Below are positions 1 to 7,737 of a DNA stretch of 31,846 nucleotides, piece by piece. A program made the translations under genes and the position numbers. The notes beneath the pieces are model-generated. The model ran no database searches, was not told the origin of the DNA, and saw nothing but the letters and a program-made list of their open reading frames with translations. Every line of letters begins with the position of its first letter. The stretch's first letter is position 1. The stretch spans positions 1 to 31,846 of the forward strand of contig JBCCRH010000012.1 of NCBI GenBank assembly GCA_039208045.1. Reading direction: 5' to 3'. This DNA is from JBCCRH01 sp039208045 (GTDB taxonomy: Bacteria > Bacteroidota > Bacteroidia > Chitinophagales > Saprospiraceae).

Positions 1-1
1 C

Positions 2-82
2 CGCTTGGCGCGTTCGATTTGGATCAATATCAACTACAGATATGATCCAACAAAGGCCAAAACGACAGTATTGAACAAATAA
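2..82 (+). CDS. Possible C-terminal end of an upstream outer-membrane protein gene (partial)
   Basis: The reading frame starting at base 2 is open to a TAA at 80-82 and would encode a 26-residue C-terminus, RLARSIWININYRYDPTKAK followed by a short polar tail. The alternating aromatic/polar pattern (IWININYRY) resembles the last strand of an outer-membrane beta-barrel. Another frame (bases 1-45, ending in TGA) is also open, so the frame choice is a guess from composition only. The 5' part lies outside the window. Confidence 0.3.
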   Translation, partial: RLARSIWININYRYDPTKAKTTVLNK

Positions 83-118
83 AAAAAGGGGGAGTTATAC
101 TGACCAAAACAAATCGGT

Positions 119-526
119 ATGGCAATCCATGATGTAGATGGTATTCTGAGCCACCTAGAAGAAGGCTACGAAAACGAGTTATCCTTTCTAGCCAGTACGG
201 GGGTAGAAGTATACAGCACGGCCGATTTGATCCGCCTTAAAGGGCAGTGGCAAGTCAAAAATCATTTTTTTTATTTACTGCAACGTCGCCTCATTCGCTT
301 AGCAGCTTATTCTCCTGCGGCGATAGTAATAGGGGGCCTACTGTATTTTGCAGTGGGCTGGATTCGCTTGGGCTTATTCATTTCTTCTCTCTTTCCTTTA
401 TCTTGGATGCTCATTATCTTCGGTTTTTATTTTCTAAAAACATCATTTCGCGGCCAGGGCCACCTGGAATGGGTAGGCCAAGCTATCGACGATGAAATAG
501 CTAAGCGCAAAACAAAAAGCAAGTAG
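119..526 (+). CDS. Small membrane protein with two transmembrane segments, unknown function
   Basis: A 135-residue protein that I do not recognise as a named family. The N-terminal 55 residues are polar and acidic and look cytosolic. Two hydrophobic stretches follow at about 61-80 and 85-106, giving a helical hairpin in the inner membrane, and the C-terminus is short and basic (KRKTKSK). There is no signal peptide. It ends one base before the start of the thioesterase gene, so the two are probably co-transcribed. An antisense or frame-shifted reading of the same DNA makes no sensible protein, which supports this frame. Confidence 0.7.
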   Translation: MAIHDVDGILSHLEEGYENELSFLASTGVEVYSTADLIRLKGQWQVKNHFFYLLQRRLIRLAAYSPAAIVIGGLLYFAVGWIRLGLFISSLFPLSWMLIIFGFYFLKTSFRGQGHLEWVGQAIDDEIAKRKTKSK

Positions 527-527
527 C

Positions 528-968
528 ATGGACATCTATGAAAAGACGATTGAAGTACGCTGGTCAGACTGCGACTCCAACCAACACGTTCGGCATTCGG
601 CCTATTATGATTATGGCGCGCACGTTCGTATCCGTTTTTTCAGTGAGATGGGCTATGATGCCCAGAAAATGAATGAGCTACAGCTGGGGCCTATTCTCTT
701 CAAAGAAGAATGCTCTTTTATTCGAGAAATCCGGCTTGATGACGTATTGCGCGTACGACTAAGTCGAGGAGCAGTCAATGCGGATGCTTCGCGCTGGGTA
801 CTACACCATGAAATTTTTAACCAACACGACCAAAAATGTGCCCACATCACCATCAAAGGAGCTTGGATGGATTTGGCGCAGCGAAAGCTAACGGTGCCAC
901 CACAGGATTTGGCGCAGCAGATTCATGCGTTAGCGCAAGGGGAGGCGTATGTGTATAAGAAAGGTTGA
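528..968 (+). CDS. Acyl-CoA thioesterase, hot-dog fold (YbgC/FadM-like)
   Basis: A 146-residue single-domain hot-dog thioesterase, the usual length for the 4HBT/YbgC family, which hydrolyses acyl-CoA thioesters in the cytoplasm. The N-terminal signature is visible as RWSDCDSNQHVRHSAYYDY at residues 11-29: the D.D.N.HV...Y pattern carries the catalytic Asp and the helix-start residues of this family. The C-terminal half has the expected beta-sheet alternation, including a WVLHHEIFN strand. It starts one base after the upstream membrane protein, so it is in the same operon. The natural substrate (short acyl-CoA or an aromatic acyl-CoA) cannot be told from sequence. Downstream lies a palindromic element between convergent genes. 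Confidence 0.85.
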   Translation: MDIYEKTIEVRWSDCDSNQHVRHSAYYDYGAHVRIRFFSEMGYDAQKMNELQLGPILFKEECSFIREIRLDDVLRVRLSRGAVNADASRWVLHHEIFNQHDQKCAHITIKGAWMDLAQRKLTVPPQDLAQQIHALAQGEAYVYKKG

Positions 969-969
969 G

Positions 970-1073
970 GCTGCGAGGCTGAAACCTTGGAGGTTGGCAG
1001 GTTTGGGCCAGTAAAACCTCCAAGGTTGTGCAGGGCCTGCACCCGTCAACCTCCAAGGTTTCAGCCCCGCAGC
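970..1073. repeat. Palindromic element between convergent genes, likely bidirectional terminator
   Basis: The arms at 970-996 and 1047-1073 are 27 nt each and complementary with one mismatch. Each arm contains AACCTTGGAGGT or its complement, and a third copy (ACCTCCAAGGTT) lies inside the loop at 1016-1027. A second small palindrome, GTGCAGG-G-CCTGCAC, sits at 1028-1042. The element fills the gap exactly: it starts 2 nt after the thioesterase stop and ends directly at the stop codon of the convergent gene. Termination for both strands is inferred from position. There is no clear T-run, so it may equally be a dispersed palindromic repeat. Confidence 0.75.
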
Positions 1074-1742
1074 TTATTTCGCCTGACCTGGTTGATCGCT
1101 CATTTGATCTGATTGTATCATGTCGCTAATCAGTTGTTTCAATTTTTTTAAGGCAGCATAAATGGTGAATATATCTTCTCGCGTAGCGACATATTGATCA
1201 GAAATGCAGTACTTCCGATCTTTTAGGGTAACAAAAAACCAGTTTCGGCCCATCACAAATGCCCCATACACAGGGTTTTGTGATCCGTTCAATTCATCCG
1301 CAGTCATCATGGCGATTAGGAGTTGTCCGTAAGGATCTCGGTCAACTCCCTGTTCTTTCTTGTACTCGTGTAAGCAAAAATAGGGAGCCTTTGGCTCGTA
1401 TTTTCCGCTGGCAATCATCAAATCTACCTCGCCAGAGATTTCTTCTCCATCGATAGTTCCACTTAGGCGCCTGTTGGCAAATGCCTTGTAGGCTGGCCCG
1501 TCATAGTCTACCATATCGATCAGCAGCGCAATGAACTTGATGATTAGTTCCTGTTCGTTCCAGATATCTACATTTTGCTTTAGTTTTTGCCGTAGCCTGG
1601 TTAGTTCTTCTCGTTCTTCTGGTGTAATGGTTGCTTCTGAGTGCAACCAACGATCTAGGTACTGGCAGTTGGCATTGGTATCTAATCCGAATTTGTCAGC
1701 TATATTCTGTCGTGACCAATATTTAAAAGACTTATTTTGCAT
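1074..1742 (-). CDS. PD-(D/E)XK nuclease-like protein, conserved hypothetical
   Basis: A 222-residue soluble protein. The central part has the core of a PD-(D/E)XK nuclease fold: an Asp in a hydrophobic strand (GEVDLMIASG, about residue 107), then a strand with E-x-K (FCLHEYKKE, about residues 122-130), followed by a helix with a conserved Q (DPYGQLLIAMM). Before it is a helical region and after it a strand pair (VYGAFVMGRNWFFVTL). Proteins of this type are common as single genes in Bacteroidota and their targets are unknown. No restriction, modification or toxin partner is adjacent. It diverges from the serine hydrolase gene across an 88-bp gap that contains a nested dyad. The fold call is from motif spacing only. 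Confidence 0.55.
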   Translation of the reverse strand: MQNKSFKYWSRQNIADKFGLDTNANCQYLDRWLHSEATITPEEREELTRLRQKLKQNVDIWNEQELIIKFIALLIDMVDYDGPAYKAFANRRLSGTIDGEEISGEVDLMIASGKYEPKAPYFCLHEYKKEQGVDRDPYGQLLIAMMTADELNGSQNPVYGAFVMGRNWFFVTLKDRKYCISDQYVATREDIFTIYAALKKLKQLISDMIQSDQMSDQPGQAK

Positions 1743-1787
1743 CGTTCTAGTTTTGCTTTTTAAAGATAAGCCTTTTAAGAAGATTTG

Positions 1788-1827
1788 ATCAAGTTGAACT
1801 ATATTAGTAGTTCAAAGAAAACTTGAT
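1788..1827. promoter_or_regulatory. Nested inverted repeat between divergent genes, next to the hydrolase start codon
   Basis: Inner arms TTGAACTA (1794-1801) and TAGTTCAA (1808-1815) are a perfect 8-bp dyad around a 6-nt centre. Outer arms ATCAAGTT (1788-1795) and AACTTGAT (1820-1827) form a second dyad. The structure ends 3 nt before the ATG at 1831, so in RNA it could cover the ribosome entry region and in DNA it could be an operator. Which of these applies cannot be decided from sequence. Confidence 0.45.
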
Positions 1828-1830
1828 GCC

Positions 1831-3273
1831 ATGTTAAATTACCCGAAAAGAGTAGCCTACCTGCTTGTACTATCCTTATTCCTATTCAGTTGTCAGTCCA
1901 GTAGAACTACTGCTGAGCCAAAACCTTTCATTACCGAACACCTTATTCCCAATGTTCAAGATGAGACGGCTCCCCAATATTATGCATTAGAAGATCGACT
2001 AAACGTGCACGATGTACCAGGTTTTGGCATCAGCCTATTAGAAGATGGAGCAATTACTTACAATAAAGGGTTTGGTTTTGCACAAGGCGACAGCATCAAA
2101 GTTCATGGAGAAACGATTTTTCATGCGGGTTCTATCAGTAAGTCCATCACTGCGCTGACGGCGCTCCTCTTAGAACAGCAAGGGAAACTTTCGCTGGATA
2201 CCAACATTTCGGTCTATCTCAAGGAATGGGAAGTGCCGGAAAGTCCATTTTTGGTGCAAAACCCGATCACCTTGCGGCACCTTTTAAATCACAAAGCAGG
2301 CATCAACAATTTTAACGGAAAGGGTTTTGCCTCAGGAGATACCCTGCCGGATTTGGTGAGTTATCTCAATGGTGCTTCTATTGCTCCTGCTGTTCAGATA
2401 GACACTATACCCGGTGTGCGCTATCGCTACTCCAATATCGGGTTTGGGATCGTACAATTGGTATTAGAAGACATAACAGGTGAAACACTAGCATCGCTTG
2501 CACAACATTTGATCTTCGAGCCCTTAGCTATGGATAATAGCTCTTTTGAAACGATTCCACTGGAAGCTATTAGTACCCAGCATAGCTTTGCTCATAATTA
2601 CAATGGGGAGGTCTATGATGGCTATTGGCGGAAAGAGATGAACCACGCTTCAGGAGGGCTAAAAACGACCGCCAAAGACCTGGCACTCCTGCTGGAAGCG
2701 CTATTTGACACTTATTCTGGAGAGGAGGACGCCTATTTCTCTAGATCAATAGTCGAAAAAATTACGAGCGGTCAAGATTATCACTTAGGTTTTGAGCTGC
2801 GGGATAGTGGAGATAGCTTTTCGCTGACGCATACTGGGCGCGTTCCCGGCTTTTTTGCTTACATGCGCCTGTATCCAGCTACAGGAGACGGCTTTGTGCT
2901 CCTCGCCAATGGCGATAGCGGTGGCGAGGTGTTTAGAGAGGTACTGCGCGGCCTTTCTGATTTGAATGGTTGGGATATTATGCAGCCGCGAATAATAAGG
3001 CCTATTGTAGTAGCGCCAGAAGAGGTTGCCCAATATCTTGGCAAGTATTTCTTGACTTATGAAGGCGAGGAATACATGCTGGAGGTACTGGACAAGCAAG
3101 GGCATTTAGTGCTGCGCTTTGATGAAGAGACAGCCGAGTACCCGCTCCGAGCGATCGCTAAGCATCAATTTGTTGATATAATTGATGGGGATGATATTGT
3201 TTTTATGGTGGAAGATGATCAAGCTATAAAAGTTACTACCAATGACGAGTACGAGTATGTTAGGAAAGAATAA
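1831..3273 (+). CDS. Serine hydrolase of the beta-lactamase/penicillin-binding family (class C-like), lipoprotein
   Basis: A 480-residue lipoprotein with a serine beta-lactamase-like fold. A signal peptide ends in the lipobox LFSC with Cys21. The catalytic motifs are present in order: S-I-S-K at 101-104 (nucleophile Ser101), Y-S-N at 200-202, and H-T-G in SLTHTGRVPGF near residue 335. The catalytic domain spans roughly 50-385, and a C-terminal beta-rich extension (about 390-480) is typical of the esterase/D-aminopeptidase members. The family includes carboxylesterases, D-peptidases and class C beta-lactamases. True resistance activity is unlikely to be the native role, and the substrate is unknown. 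It is followed after 29 nt by an araC-type regulator, which may control it. Confidence 0.85.
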   Translation: MLNYPKRVAYLLVLSLFLFSCQSSRTTAEPKPFITEHLIPNVQDETAPQYYALEDRLNVHDVPGFGISLLEDGAITYNKGFGFAQGDSIKVHGETIFHAGSISKSITALTALLLEQQGKLSLDTNISVYLKEWEVPESPFLVQNPITLRHLLNHKAGINNFNGKGFASGDTLPDLVSYLNGASIAPAVQIDTIPGVRYRYSNIGFGIVQLVLEDITGETLASLAQHLIFEPLAMDNSSFETIPLEAISTQHSFAHNYNGEVYDGYWRKEMNHASGGLKTTAKDLALLLEALFDTYSGEEDAYFSRSIVEKITSGQDYHLGFELRDSGDSFSLTHTGRVPGFFAYMRLYPATGDGFVLLANGDSGGEVFREVLRGLSDLNGWDIMQPRIIRPIVVAPEEVAQYLGKYFLTYEGEEYMLEVLDKQGHLVLRFDEETAEYPLRAIAKHQFVDIIDGDDIVFMVEDDQAIKVTTNDEYEYVRKE

Positions 3274-3302
3274 AATCGATCAATCAATTTCAAGGGTACG
3301 GC

Positions 3303-4349
3303 ATGGATATTAGCGCTCAACTCTTATTCTTCTTCAGTGCACTCGGTGCATTCAATGGCCTTTTGCTCAGTGCGTACTTTTTGTTTTTGGTCAAGCCAAA
3401 ACATATTTCCAATGTTTTTTTGGGAGGGGTACTCGCGATGCTGAGTATTCGAATTGGCAAGTCAGTCTTCTTTTTCTTCAATCCCGACTTAGCCAAAATC
3501 TATTTACAGATTGGACTGTCTGCGTGCTTTCTGATTGGCCCTTTTTTGTACCTCCACGTTCGTTCGATGAAGGATCATCTTGCTATTGATCCTTTATGGA
3601 AATGGCTTTTGGGGAGTTGCTTGGCCATCGTGCTTGGGGTTGGGGTGGTCTATCCGTACGAGCACTACCCAGCATTATGGGGTGATTTTTATACGGTTAT
3701 CAATTACCAGTGGCTAGTTTTTATCATTTTATCTGTCTACTCCTCCCGAATGGTCTTCCAAAAATTGTGGAAGGAACGACAAGCCCTGCAATACAAAGAA
3801 GTCCTTTTACTCAATGTGATCGTTGGGGTAACCATCATCTGGGTGGGGTACTTTACATCTTCTTTTACCTCCTACATCGTCGGGGCACTTTCTTTCTCTG
3901 TCCTCTTTTACTTGTCCCTATTCGTATCATTTTCCTTTCGGAAACGACAACGTGCATTGACCGAAAAGCAAAAAGAACGCTATGCCAATAGAAAAGTGAC
4001 GGATACCGAGGTGCAGCCTATTCTAACCCAAATTGAACACCTGATGCAGCAAGAACAACTCTACAAAGATCCCAACCTCACCCTTGCCAAACTGGCCAAG
4101 CGCCTCCACATTAGCAGCCATTTATTATCTCAAGTCCTAAATGACAACCTCAATAAACGATTCACTCAATTCGTTAATGAACACCGAATAGAAGAAGCTA
4201 AGCGCCTCCTCCAATCGAAGACTAATATGACGATGGAAGCATTGGCAGAGCATTGTGGCTTCAACTCAAATAGTACCTTCTATTCTGCGTTCAAAAAAGT
4301 GACCAATACGACTCCTGCCAAGTTTATGAGTGAAAAACTTCCTGAGTAA
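3303..4349 (+). CDS. Membrane-anchored AraC-family transcriptional regulator
   Basis: A 348-residue protein with two parts. The N-terminal 215 residues contain about seven hydrophobic helices (first at 6-28, last near 190-212), giving a membrane sensor region. Residues 235-345 form an AraC/XylS DNA-binding domain with two helix-turn-helix units: LTLAKLAKRLHISSHLLSQ is the first and MEALAEHCGFNSNSTFYSAF the second, ending in the usual TPAKFM. This architecture is common in Bacteroidota, where the membrane part is thought to sense an envelope or small-molecule signal. The stop codon lies inside a 160-bp palindromic element, so the present C-terminus may have been set by that insertion. Confidence 0.88.
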   Translation: MDISAQLLFFFSALGAFNGLLLSAYFLFLVKPKHISNVFLGGVLAMLSIRIGKSVFFFFNPDLAKIYLQIGLSACFLIGPFLYLHVRSMKDHLAIDPLWKWLLGSCLAIVLGVGVVYPYEHYPALWGDFYTVINYQWLVFIILSVYSSRMVFQKLWKERQALQYKEVLLLNVIVGVTIIWVGYFTSSFTSYIVGALSFSVLFYLSLFVSFSFRKRQRALTEKQKERYANRKVTDTEVQPILTQIEHLMQQEQLYKDPNLTLAKLAKRLHISSHLLSQVLNDNLNKRFTQFVNEHRIEEAKRLLQSKTNMTMEALAEHCGFNSNSTFYSAFKKVTNTTPAKFMSEKLPE

Positions 4350-4505
4350 CAGCCAAAGAATAAGTTCCGGATTTTGGTAAGGGGATTTTGCTTCAAGACA
4401 AGGCGAAAAACGCAGGCGATGCCTTAGCATCGACGAGGCTTTTTAACGCAGTATTGGAGCAAAAGAGCCAGCCAAAAATCGAGAAGTTGTTCTTTGACTG
4501 TTACT
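4346..4505. repeat. 160-bp imperfect palindromic element overlapping the araC stop codon
   Basis: The ends are inverted copies: AGTAACAGCCAAAGAA at 4345-4360 matches the complement of the sequence ending near 4505 (TTCTTTGACTGTTACT) with few mismatches. Complementarity continues inwards through GATTTTGG/CCAAAAATC and ATTTTGC/GCAAAAGAG. The centre is the perfect hairpin CGATGC-CTTA-GCATCG at 4417-4432. It has no ORF and looks like a miniature inverted-repeat or REP-like element. The TAA stop of the araC gene (4347-4349) is inside its left end. Its outer design (GATTTTGG plus 3 unpaired bases) recalls the 133-nt elements at 14.5-16.5 kb, although the stem sequence differs. Confidence 0.75.
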
Positions 4506-4511
4506 AAATAC

Positions 4512-4535
4512 ACTCCGAATTTATAAATCCGAAGT
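4512..4535. promoter_or_regulatory. Imperfect 24-bp dyad upstream of the DJ-1 gene
   Basis: The sequence from ACTCCGAATTTA to TAAATCCGAAGT is a palindrome with two mismatched pairs, centred about 80 nt before the start codon at 4605. It is well placed for an operator, but no regulator or second copy was found to support this. Confidence 0.3.
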
Positions 4536-4604
4536 GCTGGATTATAGAATGATAAAAGGATAGCGGGCTTTTGCTACTACTATTGTGGAAACAAAAATTA
4601 GCAT

Positions 4605-5729
4605 ATGAAAAACAAGTTATTCTATCTGATTATCCTGTTGTGCTGTTACAGCATTAGTTATGCCCAAGATGATCTAAGCGGCATCAAGCAGGCATTAAAT
4701 TACTATTTAGACGGTACTTCCTACAACCAAGTTGAAACCATCAAAAAGGCCTTTTATCCAGGGGCAGAGTTATTCTTAGATGGAAAAGATAAAGAGCTGA
4801 TGGTGGTTCCTATTGAGGAATACGCAGGTTGGTTTGAGAAAAAAAAAGCCGGGGAGTTCAATGGCCGTATCGGTCAAATTTTATCTATTGAGCGCTTTGG
4901 GAACATTGCCATGGCCAAGGTGGAGCTGCTGATTCCCAAAGCCCAGCTACAGTTTATTGATATGTTTATTCTCAAACAGATCAAGGGGGAGTGGAAGATT
5001 ATCAGTAAAACAGCGAATGGCAAGCCTTCCGAAAAGCATGGGGACAAGGTATTATTTGTCGTCTCTAATGCAGCATTTTACGGCGATACGGACCTGAAGA
5101 CAGGGAATAGCTTTTCAGAAATTGTAGAGGCCTACGATACGTATGTAAGAGCAGGTTTCCGTGTTGACCTGATGAGCCAAGAGGGTGGGGCCGTGCCTAT
5201 TGCTTACCTAAATACGTCTTCTCCCATCCAAAAGCAGTATATCTACGATAGCGACTTTATGTATGCGATGAAACACACGCTTACTCCAAGTGAAGTAGAT
5301 GCGAAGGACTACGGAGCGATTTACTATGTTGGGGGCGGCTCTGTCTTGTTTGGCGTGCCCGACAATGAGCATATTCAGCAAATCGCGATGGATATTTACG
5401 AAAGTGGTGGAGTAGTTGCAGCCGTCTGCCATGGTACCGCAGGAATTGTTAACCTAAAGGATAAAAACGGCGAGTACCTAGTAGCTGGCAAAACGATTAG
5501 TGGTTTTCCAGAAGCGTATGAGAAAAAAGACTTGCCCTACTTTAAGACCTTTCCTTTTTTGATTCAAGAAACGATTGAGCAGCATGGTGGGACATTCAAA
5601 GTATCACCAAGAATGACACCACATGTGGAGGTGAGTGATAGAGTAGTCACTGGGCAAAATCACCTATCGACGATCCTACTTACTGAGAAGGTAATCGCCA
5701 TTTTGGAGGCTAAGGAACAGCATCGATAA
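4605..5729 (+). CDS. Secreted NTF2-like plus DJ-1/PfpI-family fusion protein
   Basis: A 374-residue exported protein. The signal peptide is MKNKLFYLIILLCCYSISYA, with cleavage before Gln21. Residues 25-140 form an NTF2-like/lumazine-binding-type domain (SGIKQALNYYLDGTSY...). Residues 145-370 form a DJ-1/PfpI class I amidotransferase-like domain related to the Hsp31/glyoxalase III branch: Glu172 in GNSFSEIVEAY and the nucleophile elbow AVCHGTAG with Cys275 and adjacent His276. Members act as glyoxalases, deglycases or chaperones; an exported version with an NTF2 domain has no assigned reaction. It lies downstream of the araC gene but is separated from it by the palindromic element, so it is probably transcribed on its own. 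Confidence 0.82.
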   Translation: MKNKLFYLIILLCCYSISYAQDDLSGIKQALNYYLDGTSYNQVETIKKAFYPGAELFLDGKDKELMVVPIEEYAGWFEKKKAGEFNGRIGQILSIERFGNIAMAKVELLIPKAQLQFIDMFILKQIKGEWKIISKTANGKPSEKHGDKVLFVVSNAAFYGDTDLKTGNSFSEIVEAYDTYVRAGFRVDLMSQEGGAVPIAYLNTSSPIQKQYIYDSDFMYAMKHTLTPSEVDAKDYGAIYYVGGGSVLFGVPDNEHIQQIAMDIYESGGVVAAVCHGTAGIVNLKDKNGEYLVAGKTISGFPEAYEKKDLPYFKTFPFLIQETIEQHGGTFKVSPRMTPHVEVSDRVVTGQNHLSTILLTEKVIAILEAKEQHR

Positions 5730-5834
5730 AGCAAAATAGATGCTATCTTTAATATCAGCATTTCGGTCTTTAATCAAGCAGGCAGTATGCTTGCCTCTGG
5801 AAATTTTGTTAAATTCTAGATTCGCGGAACTAAA

Positions 5835-5874
5835 TAGGAGTAATCATGTATTACAACCATTGATTCTACTCCTA
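5835..5874. promoter_or_regulatory. Hairpin upstream of the DUF1573 gene
   Basis: TAGGAGTA (5835-5842) and TACTCCTA (5867-5874) are perfect 8-bp arms, and the stem can be extended by ATCA/TGAT after a 2-nt bulge. It lies about 50-90 nt before the ATG at 5927 and could be a terminator-like structure or a 5' UTR element. No T-run follows. Confidence 0.4.
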
Positions 5875-5926
5875 TACGCTGCATCTGACCAATTCGAATC
5901 TGATTTTCTAACATAATTTTCATACC

Positions 5927-6694
5927 ATGAAAACAAGCCATTTTTTTCTGATGCTACTACTTTCGGTGGCTTCCTTCACTGTATCAACGATCACCCTTAC
6001 GGCACAAGATCAACCTGTTTTTGAACTATATGCCCCCGAAACACCCGCTACAGAGCTTTCTACCGGACCAACAACTACACTAGACTGGGGAGAGTCAAGC
6101 TACAATTTTGGTACCATCAAGCAGGGCGAAAAGGTGGTACACGTGTATACCTTTACGAATATAGGTGATGAACCTTTTGTGATGGCTGCCGCTAAAGGGA
6201 GTTGTGGATGTACGGTACCACAGTGGCCTAAAGAAGCGATCCAGCCTGGCGAGACAGCGTCCATTACCGTTGAGTTTAACTCCAAAAATAAGCGAGGCAA
6301 GCGCAACCAGAAAGTTACTATTACTGGGAACACTAATCCCCCACAAACCTTTCTGTACCTGACCGGTGATGTGGTGACAGACGAAGTGATAGAAGCGATA
6401 AATATTGGGCCTATCGAAGAAGAAAAGCCCAAGCTCAGCAAGGATTGCCTATTGGTATACCCCAATCCAACGGCGGATTTCTTGAAACTAGAAATGAATG
6501 CCGAGCAATATGGTAAAGCAGCTACCGTCGCCATTTTCTCAGATAGTGGCCAGCTGATGGCGAAGCGCGCTATTGATGCTATTAGTGGCACTGTCGAATT
6601 TAGCGTAGGGCACTACCCTGCGGGCAATTATATTGCGAATGTGCAAATTGAAGATGCGCAGCCAGAAGTACGTTGTTTTGTGGTAACGAAGTAG
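5927..6694 (+). CDS. DUF1573 protein with C-terminal T9SS sorting domain
   Basis: A 255-residue secreted protein. A signal peptide covers about residues 1-27 (cleavage after TLTA). Residues 50-150 are a DUF1573 immunoglobulin-like domain with its hallmark strand order: YNFGTIKQGEKVVHVYTFTN, then GSCGCTVPQWP, then PGETASITVEFNS. The two cysteines in SCGC are conserved in this family. After a linker, residues 172-255 are a type A T9SS sorting domain starting VYPNPTADFLKL and ending in the usual short hydrophobic/basic strand. The protein is therefore exported across the outer membrane by the type IX system and attached or released. The DUF1573 role itself is not known. It appears monocistronic. 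Confidence 0.88.
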   Translation: MKTSHFFLMLLLSVASFTVSTITLTAQDQPVFELYAPETPATELSTGPTTTLDWGESSYNFGTIKQGEKVVHVYTFTNIGDEPFVMAAAKGSCGCTVPQWPKEAIQPGETASITVEFNSKNKRGKRNQKVTITGNTNPPQTFLYLTGDVVTDEVIEAINIGPIEEEKPKLSKDCLLVYPNPTADFLKLEMNAEQYGKAATVAIFSDSGQLMAKRAIDAISGTVEFSVGHYPAGNYIANVQIEDAQPEVRCFVVTK

Positions 6695-6706
6695 TAGGTG
6701 GGGCCT

Positions 6707-6802
6707 CCCCCGATAGCTCGGGGGCACTACGTTCCGCAGCTCGCTATTCGCTCGGCCCCCATCAGACTCATCCTGGTGGGGGCTGTCAGCCTAAAGCTGA
6801 CA
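6707..6802. repeat. GC-rich hairpin pair after the DUF1573 gene (terminator-like, dispersed-repeat type)
   Basis: CCCCCGA-TAGC-TCGGGGG at 6707-6724 is a perfect 7-bp stem 13 nt after the stop codon. A second stem, TGTCAGC-CTAAA-GCTGACA, lies at 6784-6802. GGCCCCCA near 6755 can also pair with the GGGGGC region upstream of the second stem. The first hairpin is probably the terminator of the DUF1573 gene. The whole block resembles GC-rich intergenic repeats of Bacteroidota; that family resemblance is from memory. Confidence 0.6.
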
Positions 6803-6909
6803 CTGCTGCACATCGTTAGGCCGGACAAGTTTCGGCTTCGTGCTTGCATGGTCTTGTTTTAACCACAGCGCCACTGTATCTTGAGCAAATAGTTCAACAA
6901 CCAAGGTCT

Positions 6910-7725
6910 ATGGAAAGCGCATTTATTCGAAAATTGTATCAAGCGCATCAAGCTGCTAGCGATATCCCTTCGCCTCATCTGGTGTGCAACTGGCTAGGGC
7001 GCTTGCTCACGCTCTTATTTCCGGATTTAGCGGAGCATCGCTTCCAGAATATCCGAGCATTTGAACTGCACTTCCAAAATATGAAGCTAGAGTTGTATAC
7101 GATCCTTTCTACGCTTCAAGGTCAGCTACCTGGTGACGCAGAAGAACTCGAAGCCCAATATCTCAAGCGGCTTCCTGAAGTACACACTATCCTGCAAAAA
7201 GATGCCGAAGCCATCCTAGCTGGCGATCCAGCAGCAGTAAGTTTAACGGAAGTGATCCGCACCTATCCAGGCTTCTATGCAATTGCTGTATATCGCTTAG
7301 CTCATGAGTTCCAAAAGCTAGCCATTCCACTCATTCCTAGAATTCTCACTGAAGATGCCCACCGTAAAACAGGTGTTGATATTCATCCTGCCGCCCGCAT
7401 TGGCGAACGCTTTTGCATAGACCATGCTACCGGCATCGTCATTGGTGAAACCGTAGAAATTGGCAATGATGTGAAAGTCTATCAGGGCGTAACGCTTGGT
7501 GCACTGAGTGTAAAAAAAGAGTTTGCTCAAACCAAGCGCCACCCTACTATTGAAGATCGCGTAATTATCTACTCCGGGGCAACTATTTTGGGGGGGAATA
7601 CTGTTGTAGGACATGATAGTATCATCGGCGGTAATGTGTGGCTCACCAAGAGTGTACCCGCCCATTCGAGAGTGTATTATAAAAATGTAATCGAGCATCG
7701 GGTGGATACGCCTATCACTTCGTAA
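6910..7725 (+). CDS. cysE: Serine O-acetyltransferase
   Basis: Transfers acetyl from acetyl-CoA to L-serine to make O-acetylserine, the first step of cysteine synthesis. About 271 residues from the start used here. The N-terminal half is helical. The C-terminal half is a left-handed beta-helix of hexapeptide repeats (VDIHPAARIGERFCIDHATG, VIGETVEIGNDVKVYQGVTLG, DRVIIYSGATILGGNTVVG). The DHATG.VIGET motif carries the catalytic His-Asp pair, and KRHP plus GGNVWLTKSVP are typical of the family. The frame is open further back to an ATG at 6844, but the family usually starts close to the (F)I.KLY..HQ motif, which follows directly after the ATG at 6910. It ends 12 nt before cysM, with which it forms an operon. 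Confidence 0.92.
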   Translation: MESAFIRKLYQAHQAASDIPSPHLVCNWLGRLLTLLFPDLAEHRFQNIRAFELHFQNMKLELYTILSTLQGQLPGDAEELEAQYLKRLPEVHTILQKDAEAILAGDPAAVSLTEVIRTYPGFYAIAVYRLAHEFQKLAIPLIPRILTEDAHRKTGVDIHPAARIGERFCIDHATGIVIGETVEIGNDVKVYQGVTLGALSVKKEFAQTKRHPTIEDRVIIYSGATILGGNTVVGHDSIIGGNVWLTKSVPAHSRVYYKNVIEHRVDTPITS

Positions 7726-7737
7726 GCAGATAACAAC

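Noticed and set aside
1831..3273. Acquired beta-lactamase resistance gene
   Set aside because: Motifs show only the broad serine-hydrolase family; a lipoprotein with a C-terminal extension is more like an esterase/peptidase, and no mobile element surrounds it.
6100..6591. 163-residue antisense ORF opposite the DUF1573 gene
   Set aside because: No recognisable domain, and it overlaps a gene with signal peptide, DUF1573 and T9SS domains.
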